A DNA stretch of 64,000 bases. Source: Owenia fusiformis (taxonomy: Eukaryota; Annelida; Polychaeta; Sabellida; Oweniidae). Within the stretch, counting starts at the first letter, position 1. Every line of letters starts with the position of its first letter. A model generated the notes under the pieces. It was not told the origin of the DNA. It saw nothing but the letters and a program-made list of their open reading frames with translations, and did no database searches. The position numbers and the translations under genes were made by a program. This document shows, in pieces, positions 1-10,597 of this stretch. Where the stretch lies: positions 28,976,425-29,040,424 of the forward strand of contig CAIIXF020000010.1 in the NCBI GenBank assembly GCA_903813345.2. Reading direction: 5' to 3'.

Positions 1-79
1 CATTCATAATAAAACACTAACTAAAGTCATTATGATTTTCATTGTAAAAAGCAGACAAAAAGCAGACGTCAACTCAGAT

Positions 80-232
80 CACATTTTTCTCTCTAAAATT
101 TGAAAGAACTGCTGGATTTTCTTGTATTTCTATACAATTTAGAGTGTCTACTACATGGCTATTAACTTTATTTCATGCTAATTCCTCTCTATTCCCACAC
201 AATTTTGTATTTCAAAACAAGACCATTGTGAC
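80..232 (-). repeat. Copy of interspersed repeat family B
   Basis: Minus-oriented copy of the ~170 bp family described at 60306-60480. Recognisable blocks are TCTCTAAAATTTGAA, TATACAATTTAGAGTGT and the inner ACTTTATT. No coding potential. Confidence 0.7.
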
Positions 233-589
233 AATTTAGTATTTCAAACCTGTATTATTTTACACTTTTTGAAAGGAGGATGCGGAAATATGTTCTAAAA
301 TAGCAAATGGGAAAAATTACCTCATTCCAAATACAGCTGTTTCCATTAAGTAATAATGATTACTTTTCCTAGAAAATTCACTTTGGTTATTCTTTCCAAG
401 ATTTCAATTTCCTCTTAATGTTTTGAAAATCTGTTTATTGAAATTATTACTCAATCTCGCTTTTTATCTGAATAAACAGTCAAAAATAAGAGAAATAAAA
501 TAATATTTTTGCAGATACTGCAACTATATAATGCCTTACATTCATTTTATATTCAAACTCCAAACAAACATTTGAGATATTTAAGATAT

Positions 590-760
590 CGGCACGTAGC
601 CAGAGGGGGGGATCAAGGGAATTTGAGCCCCCTCCCCCCTTCTCCTCTGACCAAAAACTCTTCCAAAATCATGCAATTTTTTTCACCATTCTGAGCACTT
701 TCCAAATCATTTCGGGATCAAAGTTGCCAAATATGATCCTCTCCTAGAAATCTTTGAAAA
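590..760 (-). repeat. Degenerate copy of the CAGGCCCGTAGCC MITE family
   Basis: Contains CACGTAGCCAGAGGGGGGG and then a C-rich run, CCAAAAACTCTTCCAAAATC and AAGTTGCC, recognisable as a worn relative of the element at 33007-33212. One end is lost. Confidence 0.45.
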
Positions 761-914
761 GTGAACTGTTGATTCATCTGATATAGTAAGAGGATAGAGT
801 GACTAACTGATGGGAATACAGGGTAAAAAGGCACCTTGTCAGTCAATGGAATCTAATGGCGTTTTATATCCATCAATGTATATCTGGATGTTGATAACCG
901 AGATACCTATTTAA

Positions 915-1575
915 GGCAAAGTAATTTGTTATGGAACTGTGTATTTTTACACAGCAAAAGATATAACTTAGTCCTCTCAATTTAAAAGGAAGAAAAATGT
1001 AACACAAGGCATTAACATGCAAAATGTCACTACATGCCATTTGTTATGAAACTGTACTTATAAAGATCAATGTAGTCTTGTAAATTCAAAAGGAAGAAAA
1101 AGAAAAGAAAAGACATTACCATACAAAATGTCACTACATGCCATTTGTTATGAAACTGTACTTATAAAGATCAATGTAGTCTTGTCAATTCAAAAGGAAG
1201 AAAAAGAAAACAAAAGGCATTACCATACAAAATGTCACTATATGCCATTTGTTATGAAACTGTGTACTTTTAAAGATCAATGTTACGTCTTGTCAATTCA
1301 AAAGGAAGAAAAAGAAAACAAAAGGCATTACCATACAAAATGTCACTATATGCCATTTGTTATGAAACTGTGTACTTTTAAAGATCAATGTTACGTCTTG
1401 TCAATTCAAAAGGAAGAAAAAGAAAACAAAAGGCATTACCATACAAAATGTCACTATATGCCATTTGTTATGAAACTGTGTACTTTTAAAGATCAATGTA
1501 GTCTTGTCAATTCAAAAGGAAGAAAAAGAAAATACAAGGCATTAACATGCAAAATGTTACTACCTGCCATTTGTT
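915..1575 (+). repeat. Tandem array, ~106 bp unit, about six copies, seeded by family A
   Basis: The block AAAATGTCACTA recurs at 1021, 1125, 1229, 1337, 1445 and 1551 (spacing 104-108). Each unit reads through CCATTTGTTATGAAACTGT, a linker with AAAGATCAATGT, then an AGGAAGAAAAAG purine run. Two units are 108 bp, a multiple of three, so a long open frame with repeated peptide appears here; it is an artefact. The last unit restores the family A sequence (GGCATTAACATGCAAAATG), suggesting expansion from within a family A copy. Confidence 0.85.
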
Positions 1576-3003
1576 ACAGACACCAACCACAGAATAATAA
1601 TAAAAGATTCTTGGTGATCTCCCCAGTTTTTTCTCAATGTGAAGATAAACCCTTAATTTTTCTGTTTTGGTCCAGATATCTCAATATTTGATATTTGACA
1701 GCATAGGGTGTCATTTTTGAATTATAACATTGATGTTAGGAGATCACTGGTTTTATTTTATTAGTTGATTTGGTTAATTGGGGTTTACATGTATTGGTAT
1801 TTCTAATGTTGCCACTCGTTCTTTCAATCATATAAAATGATGAGGAATATATTCAAATTACAAAAAAGAGTTGAAATCTAATATAGGATACGTATTGCGT
1901 TTTACGCATGGGACATTACGAAGACATCTACGTCATATTAACTATTGAAACAGTCTATTTTTATGATATCCTTTGATTAATTTCTTCAGTATGCCTAGCT
2001 ACATAGCTTCAGTAAATTACACTTACTTTTACCTGATACCAATATTAATAACATTCCAATATTAATAATATTCCTATATTAAGGCCAAGTTTATTTTGAA
2101 GTGTTATCAATGTTTCCTTAAAATTAAAATAAACAATCTCATCTGTTTTAGTTGTAATTCAATATATATGTATAGACCAAATTGTTTTATTATTTTGTGT
2201 AAATTCCTTTTTATGTGATAATTCATGAAACTATCAAAATGTCATCACCTGCCATTTGTTACAGATGCCAACCACTGAATGCCAAACACCAACTGCCAAA
2301 CACTATCCACAAAAAAAGTTAGAGAATATAACAATATGCAAGGAATAAAGTAAACAGGTATGCTCTAAGTTATGAAGATATACAAGAAAATCAGACACTT
2401 TGTTCCAATTCCAGAAAGAAATGTATTTGAATATGCATAAGCTAGTCTGAGCTTATATCTTAATGTTGTACATGTGATTGATCCCGTGTTATGATGACAC
2501 TACAAATCAAACAATGGCATTTTTCAAATAATAGATATGTCATTGATGCTTCGGAATTTATTCTATAATTGTTGCTTATTGATTCTTTGACATTGAAGGA
2601 TGATTCAGAAAACTATGACAACCAGTGTCATGACTCCCCCTCCCCGCTACTTACTATAGCCAACCAACCTGTTTATTAACATACAACATGTTTTACGGCA
2701 GGGAGTGGGGTAACAAAAAGCGTAAAATAAACCTGTGTTTGTATCATGCATGTATCATGAAACTGAACCTATTTTGTTACCGCCTATGAGCGCAACAGGT
2801 TCTAGTTTTTTAGTGGTGCCACATTTTGCAATTATAGCCTTACTCTGTTGTTTTGAAGTGATTATCTCAAACATAAGCAGGTTTTTTACAAGGCTTGTTT
2901 GTTTACAAATGAGTATACCCCTACAACAAACCAAAATAATGAACTTTTTTATAGTTAGACTTTCAGGCCATGACCTGCTAAAGAAAGATCAAAGACACAT
3001 AAT
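1576..3003. other. Noncoding, mostly unique A+T-rich sequence
   Basis: No gene seen. It holds a family A copy at about 2236-2340 followed directly by a partial family B copy (about 2337-2460). The small open frames at 2735-3049 have no recognisable domain. Confidence 0.5.
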
Positions 3004-3150
3004 TGAAATGCAAAATAGAGAACGAAGGCAAGGAAATAGCAAGGAATGAAGCAAACATGCATGTAGTGAACACTCCAAATTGTACAGAAATGCCAGGAAA
3101 TCTGACACTTCATTCAAATTTTAGAGAGAAATTGAGTGAAACAAGCTCAG
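3004..3150 (+). repeat. Copy of interspersed repeat family B
   Basis: Plus-oriented copy with GCAAGGAATGAAG, GTAGTGAACACTC, GAAATGCCAGGAAATC and TTCAAATTTTAGAGAGAAAT in family order. Confidence 0.75.
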
Positions 3151-3833
3151 ATTTTCCCTGGACAACACCTGGATTCAACAAAACACCACACTGTTTTTTT
3201 TAATTACGAACAACAAAGGACAAATTCTAACTTTTAATGATTTGGTCCCAAGCTAAATGCTGGAAGCATACATGTAACATGAATTGACAAATATATGCTA
3301 ATCATATTTGATGTGGTATGAATACAAGTATTTTAGAAAAAGGATCCCTGTAGGTGAACTTCAGAAGTCTAGTCTAACTTTACTATACAGACATAAATTA
3401 CACCTGTTTTGGTCTTGTATTGTGACAATTCCTGTAGGTATCACCAGAGATCTATTTCAAAATGTAAAAGTGTTAAAGTGTTTCTCCCATTTATTCCCCT
3501 AATAGAATGCTACCAACTAATGCAGTTACAAGACAAAGTAGTAATCTTCCCAGTCTTAAAACAACCAGGCACCCAATTGAGAATTAAGAAAAAAAAATTA
3601 TCTTGTAACCAGCTGAAATACTATTTTCAAAAATACTATTTTCAACTAGCTAATCATTAGTATAATCATAACAAGCGAGATTATTCATTGGAATTAGTCT
3701 ATCAACATGCCTCTGAACATAATATTTCCTAATATCTGTGTATGTGTGTATTGGTAGAATGCATGGGGTAACCTGTATGCCCCATATGATGGAGTAATGA
3801 CATGATAGTTAATAGAAGATCTACAGTAAAACT

Positions 3834-4831
3834 TGCCTAATTGGGACACTACTGGGCCTGGCCAAAAATCTTCAAAATTGGCACATGTTCATACTTTGAG
3901 GTTTTTAACCTTTACCATGCTGCCTTATTTCAGCAAATATATCCCACGCAACTGGCTTATTTTTCAAAGAGTGCAAAAAATGATATACCTGGACTAAATA
4001 ATTAATATCTCAATAACTACTGAATGAATCTGGATAAAATTTTCACAAAGGGAAGATACAGTGGCCTGGCTCATGAAAAAAATGTTCTCATGAATTTTTT
4101 CGTACATTAACACGACTGGGCATAAATATACCATGAATACTCCTCCGGAATCCGCCGCTCTGCCTCTTCGTCTGGTCAGAATCCAAATCTGAATTTGCAG
4201 CGATCGAATGTTCAATTTTTCAATTCAGAAAATATTCTAGTTTCTATTTTCGATGACCGTTATCGGCTTCCAAGAGCCTAAAGAGCTCGAAATCGTGATC
4301 CATTTCCTCCACATTTTCGTTGATATCGTATTTGTCCACCATTTTGTACGATTCGTTCACTAAAAACGACTAAAACACTGTTTAAATTGTTGAATTGAGA
4401 ATTATTTTTCGAAATATCGCCATTTCTAGGTCAACAGGAAGTCATATTAGGCACTGAATAAATCGGGCAATCTAATTGGACAATACGAATGGCGCGAAAA
4501 AGTAAAGTTTTTAAAAGTTTGAAATCGGGCGTACGGGTCCGCCGGCAGTTGTGAGAGAAATTTTAGTCTCGGCGGACGAGTCCGCCGGCAGCACGCTAAA
4601 GGTTAAAATGGACATCTATGGCAGATTACAACAAGGCATTAACATGCAAAATGTTAGCACCTGCCATTTGTAACAGATGCCAAACTACAACCACGGAACA
4701 CGATCCACAAAAAGTTGGAGACTATAACAATATCTCACCACTTCTGATATTAACATAAAAATGGGACCAAAAAGTTGTTCACATTGAGAGGTGTTCAGAT
4801 TAGAGAGAAGTTCAGATATCCAGGTTTACCG
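3834..4831. mobile_element. Pogo/Tigger-like MITE (family C) carrying nested insertions
   Basis: Left end CAGTAAAACTTGCCTAATTGG and right end ending GGATATCCAGGTTTACCG are inverted relatives, flanked by TA on both sides (3832-3833 and 4832-4833). The body matches the intact copy at 22496-22931 (blocks GGCCTGGCCAAAA, GAGGTGTTCA). It has been opened by a TTAA element at 3909-4602 and by a family A copy at about 4630-4760. Confidence 0.65.
3909..4602. mobile_element. PiggyBac-type MITE with TTAA target duplication
   Basis: A TTAA tetranucleotide flanks each side (3905-3908 and 4603-4606). The ends CCTTTACCATGCTGCC and GGCAGCACGCTAAAGG are inverted repeats with two mismatches. Near the right end GTCCGCCGGCAG occurs twice around GGCGGACGAG. 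About 694 bp with no transposase. TTAA plus short terminal inverted repeats is diagnostic of the piggyBac superfamily. Confidence 0.8.
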
Positions 4832-4855
4832 TATTAATATACTCACGTCACATAA

Positions 4856-4985
4856 GGCATTAACATAAGGCAATAACATGCACGCAAAATGTGACCAGCT
4901 GCCATTTGTTACAGAAACTGACTGCCAACCACCAAACACCAACTGCCAAAACACCAAACACTATCCACACAAGATCAAGCCAGAA
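4856..4985 (+). repeat. Copy of interspersed repeat family A
   Basis: Family A order is visible: AAGGCAATAACATGCA, AAAATGTGACCAGCTGCC, ATTTGTTACAGA, then a CAAC/CCAAACACC-rich tail ending in CACTATCCACA. Confidence 0.7.
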
Positions 4986-6689
4986 CACATGATAAGGTTG
5001 TAGTAAGCATGATATAAAATGATGATACATGATATATGATTGTGCCCATCAGTCTTTATTACAAAAACATTGTAATTACAGGAAAGCATTAACTGGGAAA
5101 GATTAGCCCATCAATGTACAACAAATCATATTACAGAATATCTATACTAAATGAACATTAATAGTGATGATGCTAATGGTTCAACATATTGTTTTTTTTG
5201 CAAATCAAAGGTAACCCAGAAAATATGGTCATATACGTTATAATAAGCTTCAAGTCATGGTTCTATTTAGTTTAACATGAATGAGGTTAAAAAGGGAACT
5301 TGTACATGAATGTTAATATCATGACTCCTTTCTATCTCTCTATTGTTTTTTTCTAGGGAGCTACTTCCAACTATTTTCATTAAATGGAACTACAATGTAA
5401 TAGATTTAATACACAAGATTTGATGTTCAAGTTGATGAAGCAATACAAGGGGTGATCAATAAGTAAAAACAAAAATAAAGATAAATAAAAATGTATTGTA
5501 TATTTCCTCTTTATATTTTCAGGATTGAAAGTTAATTGAATGGTGTATTACTTGAGATTAGTTCATCAAAAAAAGACATCATTACTTATTGATCACCTCG
5601 TATTATATGCAACTAAACTGTATGCTGAGTGTTTAGCTACAAGGGTATAACAAAATGCAGTATTGGACTTATGGAACAAAAATAGACATGACCTAAACCT
5701 GTATGAGCAAATGTTCCTGTGCCAAATGTTGTTGCTCTATATAAAGTACATTTATATATCTACGGAGTACAGTTCAATTTGCAGCCACGAGAAGATGTGA
5801 ACAATAGAAATGCTTCCGGAGGGGGAGGTTGCTCTTCCATGGCTATGGGCCTGCAACCCCTGCGCTCAGGGTAGCTTAGAACCTGTGTAGATTACACACA
5901 CATTTGTATGAGATTTTTAGCAAGGATACAGGACTATAAAGTTATAATAAGCTACAGAATCAGATGCTAAATAGTTACAAGGTACAAACATATCAAAAAC
6001 ATTGACAAAATTGAATGACACTTTTGATGTCTATCATATGATCGATATGTTATAAATAGAATGCTTCAGCCCACATGTTCAAGTACATAAAGTGCAAAAC
6101 TAATATCATCACAAAATATGATTCATTTTGTTTTCATTTTGCCTAGTACACGATATCAACACATCATTATTTGATAATTAATTTCCGAGTTTGACATTTG
6201 AGCAAATAAGGTAACAAGGTCCTGAAAATAATCATGTTGATTGGTTGGAATATTTTTCTTCATATTTATAGATGTCAGCATTATACAGAACTTTATTCGA
6301 CATCAATGTTCTAACTCACTCAACATAATCATGTGTCCTCCTACTTTACTCTACTTTTAATGGTGTAGGAGGGGGAGGGGGTGGGGGGGGGGCAGATAAA
6401 AACACAGTAAATACTATTGTTACTGGCAAACACCTGTGTAACTGTCAAACCTAAGTTGAAAGCCGCTGTAAGGCTGGTTAAATGGAAGGATGATATCAGC
6501 AAGACACTTCAGGAACATTGCGATATCTACAATTCTACATCTCCAACTCATTCAAAAGAGAAGTAGTTGTTGTTCTCTTTATATAGCTTAGAGAGACTGA
6601 AAACATCTGGTTATTCAAAAGTCTTGCATCAAGCCATTGTACTTCTCCTTATACACCCCCTATACTGTATAAGAGAACATACAATTGGG
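4986..6689. other. Noncoding interval with one MITE and a G-run
   Basis: No gene seen. It contains the small mariner-type MITE at 5456-5600 and a poly-G rich tract near 6367-6392. The remainder is unremarkable A+T-rich sequence. Confidence 0.5.
5456..5600. mobile_element. 145 bp mariner-type MITE
   Basis: Terminal inverted repeats CAAGGGGTGATCAATAAGTA and its partner TACTTATTGATCACCTCG, bounded by TA dinucleotides at 5454-5455 and 5601-5602. The internal sequence is too short to code. The GGTGATCAATAAGT end is a mariner-like terminus. Confidence 0.75.
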
Positions 6690-6845
6690 ATAAGACAAAG
6701 CATTAACATGCAAAATGGCACTACCTGCCATTTGTTGGCTGAACACCGAATACCAACCAATGAATACCCACCGCCAAACACAAACCACAGTCCACAAAAA
6801 AGATAAAGACTGTAACAATATGTCTCCACTTCTGATGCAAGACTA
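6690..6845 (+). repeat. Copy of interspersed repeat family A
   Basis: Shows AAGCATTAACATGCAAAATG, CACTACCTGCCATTTGTT, a CCAA-rich middle and the tail CTGTAACAATATGTCTCCACTTCTGATG. The tail motif recurs in other copies. Confidence 0.75.
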
Positions 6846-6964
6846 TTAAAAAGTTAAGGTATTCACTATCTAACAAATACAGGGTTTTCTATACATGACA
6901 AAGATATACAAAACAAAGATTTCTAAAACTTGTTATAAAACAGTAAAACAAATAATCAACTCAC

Positions 6965-7142
6965 ATGTGGGATTTTCCGTTTCTTCATTATCATTAGCAT
7001 CAGTCGCTATTTTGTATTTTCCTTTTGATTTTCCCGATCCTTTACGAAGTAAATTCTTCCGTTTCACACCTGGGCTGGCTTGGGGATCATTGGCAATTTT
7101 ATATTTCCCAGATTTTGGCGAGCCTTTTCGTAAATAATTCAT
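6965..7142 (-). CDS. Possible alternative first exon encoding a short basic N-terminus
   Basis: An ATG at 7142 opens 59 codons and one base, ending at a consensus GTGAGT donor (6964-6959). An in-frame TAA lies four codons upstream of the ATG, so it reads as a first coding exon. The peptide is basic and built of two imperfect repeats: LRKGSPKSGKYKIAN and LRKGSGKSKGKYKIAT, followed by an acidic tail DANDNEETENPT. The exon leaves in phase 1 with a T, exactly as the PDZ exon at 10597-10540 does, so both could splice to the same downstream exon. I infer an internal promoter giving an isoform without the PDZ domain. It could equally start a separate gene lying to the left. I do not recognise the peptide. 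Confidence 0.5.
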
Positions 7143-8137
7143 TTTGAGCACTTACTCACTTGAAATATATCATCAGTTCTTTGAACTCGGAATTTTTGGT
7201 ATCACAAAATTTAGATTTCTGAGTTCTGTAGCAGTAATCCAGCTAGTTATATATTTTCTTTGAGAGAGTTTACCTGGAGAATTTCGATAATTTATTCCAT
7301 GTTTTGATATTTCCTAGAATCACTTGATAAATTACATATACAACGCAGGAGTTAATCAAATTCAGGCCATCAATAATTTACCAAACTGGTATACTTTTTC
7401 TTCTTGATGAAAATCACCATCAATCTCTCAAACTAATGAGCTCTGAAAGTAATTGTCCTGATATGGTATCCTAGATCCTTATTTTAGTTGAATATCCTGG
7501 AAATTGAGGTGTTTTCTCTGGTTTATAACAAAGGTCCACTGTTTGAATGTAACATGTGTTATGAAGCTCAGCTTCTATGCTCATAATGTATGTGTGTACA
7601 ATATTCATGTCAAAATAGGTCATGAATGTGTATACTGTATTTATTCTCAATTTTCAATGTTTACCAACTACTTGCGAAAGTCAGTTTTTCAAATATTTTT
7701 CAAGTCGGAACATTTTTCAATGATAACGTGAAGTAATCCTCTCTAAATCCAACTTTGATGCTCTTGAAATATATAACACAGAACTCAATTCCAAGTATGT
7801 TATCATTTACTGAACTATCGAAAGATACATCACATGATTCAATCCTATTTTTCCATTTTTAAGTCATTTTCAACTTCTGAAGTTCATTCAACACTTCATA
7901 ATCCACACATTATCACCATTTCGCAGAATAAATCCGAAAGATCACGAAGAACGATTGCGAAAGTTTTTCCAGGATTCTCCGAGCCTTCTACTTAATTTCA
8001 GTGATTAAGACATTGAGAGAACGGCATGTTTCTATTTAGACAAGATTCTCGATTCCAAGGATGCAGCAAAATGTTACTTAGATTGGCCTCAAAATAGCAG
8101 GTTCTTAGTATGATTCCCAAAACTAAAAATCCACAGT
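7143..8137. other. Noncoding interval upstream (minus sense) of the possible alternative first exon
   Basis: This would contain the 5' untranslated region and promoter of the 7142-6965 exon if that exon is real. I see no TATA box, CpG cluster or other strong promoter mark in it, and no other gene. Confidence 0.35.
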
Positions 8138-8310
8138 GGTCACATTTTAAAATTCAAAATTGAGTAGAAAAGAGTGGAATTAGCAAGGAATTAAATAAAC
8201 AGGCATGAGCCCAATACTCTAAAATGTATAGAAATGCGAGAAAATTAGAAAGTTTATTCAAATTTTTAAGAGAAAATGTGTGAATAAGCATGAGCAGACG
8301 GACATTTTTG
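8138..8310 (+). repeat. Copy of interspersed repeat family B
   Basis: Near full-length: starts CACATTTTAAAATTCAAAAT, ends GAGCAGACGGACATTTTT. Confidence 0.8.
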
Positions 8311-8755
8311 GAGATATTGCTAATCAGATCGGCCAAAAAACTAGTGAGGAGCTAAGGTGAGGTTTCCCCAAACAAAAAAGTCTCAATTTCCATACTTTTT
8401 TCAAACCTGTTCTCTTGAAGTCTGATATTAATTATTTCTAGATAACTTTTAAGTATAATAATTTCATTCCTTCGTAAATCCTTTTCCTCTATACTCAATT
8501 CTGTTCAAAAAGACAAGACCACCATAGCATTATATTTACGAGTAAACAGGTATAGCTTCCTAATTACAAGTACACCTTACAGTTCAAATAGTTCTTCGAA
8601 GAAGTTGTATTTTTCTCAAGTATTCTTTGTAAGAAGTTAGCTGCGTCTAAGCCTTCAAATATTTCCTACTTGGAAGAATATGCACATACATACTATATAT
8701 GTATCAAAATTAAAACTTTAATATTTCATGTTAACTCATTCCATATGTGTTCCAG

Positions 8756-8841
8756 ATGCTGCTACCAAGAAATCGTTTTTGTTCAATTATGATCCAAAAT
8801 CTCAGCGATCTTTGAAATCGAGCTCTTATGATTATAATCCA
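8756..8841 (+). CDS. Candidate orphan exon, unidentified
   Basis: An 86 bp segment between a good acceptor (pyrimidine-rich run ending GTGTTCCAG) and a GTATGT donor. It is open in one frame, two bases then 28 codons, giving AATKKSFLFNYDPKSQ and continuing RSLKSSSYDYNP. The peptide is Ser/Tyr/Lys-rich with no domain I recognise. The strand is opposite to the RhoGEF gene, so it would belong to another gene inside the intron or to a pseudogene. A chance match to splice signals is quite possible. Confidence 0.2.
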
Positions 8842-8990
8842 GTATGTTGCTATGACAACAGAAGTGTTTTCCTCTTGTCTCCCAAACTCCAACCCTGACT
8901 GAATTAAAAGGTGTGCCCAAAATAAACCAACAACACAAATTATACAAGCAACAATATCACCAAGAGAGCAGGTAAAAAATATAACACAGT

Positions 8991-9159
8991 TATGTTTTGA
9001 AATTCAAATTAGAGTAAAAAATTATGGAATTAACAGGAAATAAAGTACATAGGCATGTAGAGAACACTCTAAATTGTATAGAAATGCTAAAAAATCAGAC
9101 ACTTCATTCAAATTTTAGAGAGAAATTGAGTAGAAAAAGCATAAGCAGCCGGACATTTT
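8991..9159 (+). repeat. Copy of interspersed repeat family B
   Basis: Runs from TATGTTTTGAAATTCAAATT to AAGCAGCCGGACATTTT with all internal blocks in order. Confidence 0.8.
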
Positions 9160-10031
9160 CAGCACAAGAGTCTTCTGCAAGGTCAGGGAATATGTAAGGT
9201 TCAGTGAAAATCCTGAACAAGGAATGATAAATGAGAAACTTCTGTTGGTCTAGAAAAAATATTGCTACAAGTGGGAATCAACGAAGGTGATTCAGAATTT
9301 GAATGTTCTAGAAAAAAAATCAGGCCATTTTTCAAGGTAGTGTACTTGATGAATGAGCTTCTCTCAAAGAACTTAACGCCATCTTTCTAACATCTCATTT
9401 TCGATGTGAATGAATAGATTTGTAACAAAATAGCAAAATGAGGTTCATGTCTTAACAATCCTTCAATATTAACTGTATTCCGAGTCTCACAGTCTACTCT
9501 CAAACTCTGTTCAAAATTGAGTGTTAATTGAGGGTTAAAGGATCTGAATATTCAAAAGCTAACATTTACCTTGAAAAATAAACAAGAACACCTCATATCA
9601 GTAAAGAACAAAATTTAATCAATCAGAATAACTTAATAGCTTCTTCCAAAACCAAAAAAAGTTACCAACTAGTGATTTATATTCTCCTTCAGGTTTCAAC
9701 AAATCCTGTTTCAACACAAGTAGTCGATAACCTTTACATTTGTATTTTAAACGCTTATCAATATTTCAAAAGCAAATATTGTATAATTTATCACACATGT
9801 TATGATTTAGGAGATAACACTCAATGTGGGACATGTGATATGATAACAACTTTATACCTGTGGGTGTGTATGACTCAGTTATGATACACTTCCCTTTGGA
9901 TTTGATATCCCCTGGAGGATAAATATGATATCCTTAATATTATAACATCCTTTTTGAAGACTTACTATTCCAATAGATTTTTTTGTAATATTTATCCCTA
10001 ATACAGTGCTGTAACAAGAAATGAATCTTTG
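9160..10031. other. Noncoding interval left of PDZ exon 5
   Basis: Intron sequence of the RhoGEF gene by position. No further exon, RNA gene or clear repeat recognised. Confidence 0.4.
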
Positions 10032-10149
10032 TACCTTAGTCTAGCTACAAGCCCTTGTGACCCCCCCCCCCCCCTACTTGACTACACACCTTCTTCCATA
10101 GAAGTTTTAGTAGTGGGGGAGGATTACAAGGGATAGTAGCTAGACTTTG
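10032..10149. mobile_element. Short MITE with C-run and AGTCTAGCTAC inverted ends
   Basis: Left end TTAGTCTAGCTACAAGCCCT, then CTTGTGA and a run of C. The right end ACAAGGGATAGTAGCTAGAC is its inverted relative. A degraded relative with a similar C-run lies near 12943-13035. Target duplication probably TA. Confidence 0.5.
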
Positions 10150-10539
10150 TATGGTTCAATATATCTTAAATGAGGTCATATAAACTCCATATTTCCTGTT
10201 CCTACTGTTTTTGCTATCTGGACTACTCTACATCACTTACTCAGTCTGACACAAAGTCATTAGAAACGGCTCACATTCTTAAGAGTCGTGCCTTATACTG
10301 TTTGTATTCAACACACAACCTTGTACTTCAGCATGCATCATAGAGAACAGAAACACAGTGACATCTTTTAATACAACACTAAATATTTTCACATTTTGTC
10401 ACTTATCAAAACCCTTCCTAAAATATAAAACCTTTCTCAACAACTGACATCACACATGATCAAAGGTATTCACATAATAAAGGGAGGTGTTCCCATTGGC
10501 AGATTTTATCATTTGTTGTGTATAAAATATTCTACTTAC

Positions 10540-10597
10540 ATTTGATGAGCTTTACAACTTCTGTATGATTGGAGTTAGTCACCAAAGTCCCATTAAC
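10540..10597 (-). CDS. ARHGEF12: Exon 5 of the PDZ-RhoGEF gene: C-terminal part of the PDZ domain
   Basis: A 58 bp exon with acceptor CTTTCAG and donor GTAAGT, phase 0 in and phase 1 out. It encodes residues 671-689, VNGTLVTNSNHTEVVKLIK, nearly identical to the corresponding piece of vertebrate LARG/PDZ-RhoGEF. It covers helix B of the PDZ domain, which lines the ligand groove. The conserved next residue is Ser, matching the trailing T of the split codon. The rest of the PDZ domain and the RGS-like, DH and PH domains were not found and should lie left of the window. Confidence 0.95.

Noticed and set aside
1128-1691. A 187-codon open frame with a repeated peptide
   Set aside because: It lies in the ~106 bp tandem array; 108 bp units keep the frame open by chance.
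6895-7137. Plus-strand 80-codon frame
   Set aside because: It is antisense to the phase-compatible minus-strand first-exon candidate, which has better splice evidence.
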